From the NCBI GenBank assembly GCA_022510785.1, contig JAFLSV010000015.1:1-45004 (forward strand): DNA of 45,004 nt. The letters run 5' to 3'. Under the pieces are notes generated by a model. That model had not been told where the DNA came from and did no database searches. It was given only the letters and a program-made list of their open reading frames with translations. Shown here in pieces: positions 42,279 through 45,004 of this stretch (its first letter is position 1; the number at the start of each line of letters is the position of its first letter). The position numbers and the translations under genes are program-made. This DNA is from Desulfovibrionaceae bacterium. Its GTDB lineage: Bacteria; Desulfobacterota; Desulfovibrionia; Desulfovibrionales; Desulfovibrionaceae.

Positions 42279-43268
42279 TTACATAACTTTTTTCAGTTCG
42301 GCAACGATGCGCGAGGCAATGGCGTCGATGTCGGAAGAGGGCGCGGCCTTGGGCGTTTCCTTCGAGGCGCAGCCGCCGGCGCAGCATCCCTTGCCCTTGC
42401 GGCAGGTGCAGGTGGCGCAGGGGGCTTCTTCCCCGTCGGGCAGCCCGAGCACGCGGCAGGCGTTCTTGTACATGATCTTGTCGCGCACATGATCCGGAAG
42501 ATCCATGGCCGCGTAGGTTGCCAGGCATTCGCGCTGATCCACAAAGGGATGGGCGCTGGCGAAGAGAACCTTGTCGGCGATCATGGTCTTCATGGCGTCA
42601 ACGTAGGTTTCCTTCATGGGCGCGGCTTCGTATTCCGAAATATCCATGTACACGTTCTTGTTGCGGTAGCAGGCGTAGATGGCTTCGTGCACAAAGGGAT
42701 AGCCGCCGTGGCTCATGATGATCTTCAGTTCGGGGAAGTCGCGGGCCACCACGTCGATATCGCGGGGGTCGGTGTAGGAAATGACCGTGCCGGGCACCTG
42801 CGGAGGCGGCGCCATGGTGACGAACACCGGAATATCCAGCTCGCAGCACTTGGCGTAAATGGGGTAGTAGCGGGCTTCGGCCGGAGAAATATGGGCCAGG
42901 TAGGGGTCTGTGGCCACGCCCTTCATGCCGTATTCCCTGACCACCTTTTCCACTTCGCGCACGGCGTCCATGCCCTTGAGCGGATCGATGCCCCAGAAGC
43001 CGATGAACATATCGGGGTAGGCCCGGCAGAATTCCAGCACGCTGCCGTTGTTGTCCGGAAAGCCGTAGGTGGTGCGGCAGTCGCGGCCGGTGATGACGCA
43101 GCGTTCCACGCCGCGGGCCTTCATGTCCGCCACGATCTTGTCCAGGGGTTCCGGCTTCCATTTGTCAAAGCCGCTGGCTTCGCAGCTGGCCTTGAACATG
43201 GTGCTGTTCTTGATGCCGTTCAGGATGGCCTCGGTGTGGGGGCGAAAGCGAAAATCAATGATTTTCAT
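42279..43268 (-). CDS. Amidohydrolase-fold protein with six-cysteine segment and encapsulation peptide; metal ligands apparently lost
   Basis: A 329-residue protein. Residues about 1-275 follow the amidohydrolase-2 (PF04909-like) TIM-barrel plan: N-terminal IIDFRFRPH, then GIDPLKGMDAVREVEKVV and MSHGGYPFVHEAIYACY. The usual metal ligands are not all there: the HxH motif is RFR (residues 7-9), the next His position reads VFVTMAP, only the His of SHGG (H187) is kept and the GSD aspartate is replaced (ASAHP near 239). It may therefore be inactive or use other chemistry. A segment with cysteines 284, 287, 289, 295, 296 and 300 follows, then the tail SDIDAIASRIVAELKKVM (312-329), almost the same as the aldehyde dehydrogenase tail. 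It is thus probably microcompartment cargo. The ATG at 43268 has GGAG upstream. Function is unknown; a metal- or Fe-S-binding structural part is possible. Confidence 0.88.
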   Translation of the reverse strand: MKIIDFRFRPHTEAILNGIKNSTMFKASCEASGFDKWKPEPLDKIVADMKARGVERCVITGRDCRTTYGFPDNNGSVLEFCRAYPDMFIGFWGIDPLKGMDAVREVEKVVREYGMKGVATDPYLAHISPAEARYYPIYAKCCELDIPVFVTMAPPPQVPGTVISYTDPRDIDVVARDFPELKIIMSHGGYPFVHEAIYACYRNKNVYMDISEYEAAPMKETYVDAMKTMIADKVLFASAHPFVDQRECLATYAAMDLPDHVRDKIMYKNACRVLGLPDGEEAPCATCTCRKGKGCCAGGCASKETPKAAPSSDIDAIASRIVAELKKVM

Positions 43269-43404
43269 GGGAACTCCGTTGGTAGGCCGGGGCGAACCCG
43301 GTGTTTGCCCCGCGGGCTGCGGGAGGGGCTTCGGCATTTTCGGCTCTTCGCCGGAAAGCGCGGCCTCTGGCTGACAGAACCAGGGGCCTTCGGCAGGCAA
43401 GCGG

Positions 43405-44337
43405 CTATGCGGCGCCGCGTTCCTCATCCACAAGGGCCTGCACACGTTCGGCCACGCCGGCGGGCAGGGAAACTTCGCCCAGCGGGTACTCGCGGGCGAG
43501 GAACATGTACTTCTGCGTGCCCAGCCGGTGGTAGGGCAGCGCTTCGTACGAAACATGGGCATATCCCTTGAGCAGGCGGCCGATGGAACGGGCCGTCTCG
43601 TCATCGTCGTTAAAGCCTGGGATGACGGGGGTGCGCACCAGAACGGGCAAATCGGGGAAGCTGGTCAGAAGCCTGCTCAGGTTGGCAAGGATACGCTCGT
43701 TGTCCATGCCCGTGTGCTCTTTGTGTTTGGCGGGGTCGGTGTGCTTGACGTCAAAAAGCACATTGTTGAGCAGGGGGGCGGCTTCCTCAAAGGTTTCCCA
43801 CGGCACGCAGCCGCAGGTTTCAATGGCGGTTCTGATGCGGCGCCGGCGGGCCTCCCGCAGGAGGGCCAGCGCGAAATTTTTCTGCAGCAGGGGTTCTCCG
43901 CCCGAAATGGTCATGCCTCCGCCGGAGCGGGAATAGAACATGGCGTCCCGCGCCACCACATTGAGCACATCCTCCACCGAGCGTTCCTTTCCGTACACGA
44001 TAAGGCTCTGGGCGGGACAGGCCCTGGCGCAGTCCAGGCTTGCGCAGGTCGCGCAGGGATTGCAGTCGATGAAAAGCGAGCCGCCCTCGTCCCTGATGGC
44101 GCCATGGGGGCACACGGGGATGCAGTAGCCGCATTTGGCGGGTGAAATGCAGCGGCCGGGGTTGAAGGCCATCTGCGGGCGGGATTCCTGCGATTCGGGG
44201 TTGCTGCACCAGCGGCAGCGCAGGGGACAGCCCTTGGTGAACACCACCGTGCGAATGCCGGGGCCGTCGTGGACGGAGTACTTCTGGATATTGAAAACCA
44301 GACCGGTGACTTTTCTGTCTTCAAACGGGTTGCTCAT
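43405..44337 (-). CDS. Glycyl radical enzyme activase (radical SAM), IslB-like candidate
   Basis: A 310-residue activating enzyme that makes the glycyl radical on its partner GRE. It has the SAM cluster motif CPLRCRWC (C37, C41, C44) after GPGIRTVVFTKG, followed by two ferredoxin-type 4Fe-4S motifs, CGYCIPVC near 69-76 and CNPCATC through CARACP near 92-107, as is normal for non-PFL activases such as CutD, HpdA and IslB. The GGE motif is seen as TISGGEPLL. The ATG at 44337 has AGGAAC at proper distance. It follows the GRE gene after 191 nt with a hairpin in between. The amidohydrolase-like gene follows it. Substrate class of the pair is inferred from the GRE, so the IslB name is tentative. 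Confidence 0.95.
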   Translation of the reverse strand: MSNPFEDRKVTGLVFNIQKYSVHDGPGIRTVVFTKGCPLRCRWCSNPESQESRPQMAFNPGRCISPAKCGYCIPVCPHGAIRDEGGSLFIDCNPCATCASLDCARACPAQSLIVYGKERSVEDVLNVVARDAMFYSRSGGGMTISGGEPLLQKNFALALLREARRRRIRTAIETCGCVPWETFEEAAPLLNNVLFDVKHTDPAKHKEHTGMDNERILANLSRLLTSFPDLPVLVRTPVIPGFNDDDETARSIGRLLKGYAHVSYEALPYHRLGTQKYMFLAREYPLGEVSLPAGVAERVQALVDEERGAA

Positions 44338-44493
44338 GGGTGTTCCTGACGGGCAAAAGGGGAAGACCGGATGAAGCGTGCCCCAGTCCCGTGTGCATCG
44401 TGTTTTTTTTGGGGGGGAGCGCCGGCTCCGTTCCGGGAAAGTTCCGGTCAGGGGCCGCTGTTCTCCGGATACACGGGGCACAGGCCTGGGGCA

Positions 44494-44521
44494 AAGGCCG
44501 GGGCCGCAAGACCCCGGCCTT
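44494..44521 (-). terminator. Stable hairpin between the GRE and activase genes
   Basis: AAGGCCGGGG pairs perfectly with CCCCGGCCTT around an eight-base loop, 7 nt after the GRE stop codon. It has no T-tract, so it is more likely an attenuator or 3'-end stabiliser that gives more GRE than activase. Confidence 0.6.
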
Positions 44522-44528
44522 GTTCATG

Positions 44529-45004
44529 TTAGATGGTGTCGTGATCGGTACGGGCAATCAGGTCGTTCTGCAGGTCGGGCGACAGGTCAACAAAGTAGGC
44601 GCTGTACCCGGCGATGCGGACGATGAGGTTGCGGTACTTCTGCGGATCCTTCTGCGCGGCGACCAGGGTGGCCTGGTTGAGCACGTTGAACTGCAGATGC
44701 CACAGCTTGAGGGCGCACCAGGTGCGGATGAAGTCCACCAGTTTCTGGGTGCCGGCGTCGCCTTCCACGCTCTTGGGCGTGAACTTGATGTTCAGCAGGC
44801 GGGCGGCGCGGCTGCGCAGGCCGTAGTTCTTGGTGTTGAAGTTGGACATGAGGATGGCGGTGGGGCCGTTGATGTCCGCGCCGTGAGAGGCGGACGAGCC
44901 GTCGGACAGCGGGAACCAGTCCACGCGGCCGTTGGGCGTGGCGCTCACAACCTTGCCGAAGGGCACATGCGAGGTGAAGGGCACATAGCGCACGTCGTTG
45001 TGGA
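44529..45004 (-). CDS. Glycyl radical enzyme C-terminus, isethionate sulfite-lyase (IslA)-like candidate; 5' part outside the window
   Basis: The last 158 residues of a glycyl radical enzyme are visible and the frame continues open past the window edge. The glycyl radical motif is RIAGYSAYF with the radical glycine codon at 44607-44609. The segment ATPNGR followed by [18 protein letters not shown] is the conserved C-terminal region found in non-PFL GREs, and the form with [11 protein letters not shown] and [16 protein letters not shown] resembles isethionate sulfite-lyase more than choline lyase (CutC, which has TDGGVSP-type sequence), as far as memory allows. The catalytic Cys/Glu and the N-terminal cargo peptide are out of view. 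The TRAP system and acyl-CoA-forming enzymes fit isethionate. GRE identity is certain; the substrate is a moderate guess. Confidence 0.95.
   Translation of the reverse strand, partial: HNDVRYVPFTSHVPFGKVVSATPNGRVDWFPLSDGSSASHGADINGPTAILMSNFNTKNYGLRSRAARLLNIKFTPKSVEGDAGTQKLVDFIRTWCALKLWHLQFNVLNQATLVAAQKDPQKYRNLIVRIAGYSAYFVDLSPDLQNDLIARTDHDTI

Noticed and set aside
44529..45004. Choline trimethylamine-lyase (CutC) for the GRE
   Set aside because: The C-terminal segment has [11 protein letters not shown] instead of the CutC-like TDGG type, and the neighbouring transporter is TRAP rather than the small multidrug-type transporter seen in choline loci; not fully excluded because the active site is out of view.

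Overview
The window is GC-rich, tightly packed bacterial chromosome and looks like a Desulfovibrionaceae member (Desulfovibrio or Bilophila type). The clues are a sigma-54-driven flagellin, a very long fused 2-hydroxyacyl-CoA dehydratase activase, a fused B12-type radical SAM/DUF2344 protein, two TRAP transport systems, and a glycyl-radical-enzyme microcompartment (GRM) whose glycyl radical enzyme resembles isethionate sulfite-lyase. The genus is inferred from gene content; no rRNA or other phylogenetic marker is present to settle it.

Positions 1-16 kb are mainly housekeeping. They hold the 3' part of clpB, an IS256-type transposase remnant, a TetR regulator divergent from that remnant, and a radical SAM/flavoprotein operon ending in a good terminator. 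The TetR gene and this operon share an operator-like AT-rich motif. Then come a SprA-related HExxH protein, a U32 family protein overlapping by 4 nt the giant dehydratase activase, flagellin and RNase III. Positions 16.6-21.8 kb hold a small conserved protein, the fused radical SAM protein, an MFS transporter and a nitroreductase.

Positions 21.9-28.2 kb form an apparent catabolic operon on the plus strand. It encodes an internally duplicated protein of unknown function, a thiamine-diphosphate enzyme, a DctP-DctQ-DctM TRAP transporter and a GntR/FadR-type regulator. Its substrate cannot be read from the sequence.

Positions 28.3-45 kb, all on the minus strand, form the GRM region. In transcription order it encodes the C-terminus of a glycyl radical enzyme (cut by the window edge), its activase, an amidohydrolase-fold protein with a cargo tail, a BMC-H shell protein, a BMC-H protein with a long C-terminal extension, a CoA-acylating aldehyde dehydrogenase, a second BMC-H, PduL phosphotransacylase, an EutJ-like chaperone, the EutN vertex protein, a small accessory protein, a third BMC-H, PduS-like Fe-S flavoprotein, PduT-like and PduU/EutS-like shell proteins. 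After a 0.5-kb regulatory gap come a second TRAP system (DctP-DctQ-DctM), a strong terminator, a small exported protein and a PAS-AAA+-Fis regulator with degenerate motifs. The simplest model is import of a small anionic substrate such as isethionate, radical C-S cleavage inside the shell to an aldehyde, conversion to acyl-CoA and acyl-phosphate, and NADH/electron recycling through PduS. Isethionate is an inference from the GRE C-terminus and the TRAP neighbours, not a proof.

The most unusual items are an apparently metal-ligand-less amidohydrolase carrying both a six-cysteine segment and nearly the same encapsulation tail as the aldehyde dehydrogenase, the regulator that has lost GAFTGA and the Walker B aspartate, and the paired palindromes in the GRM/TRAP regulatory gap.
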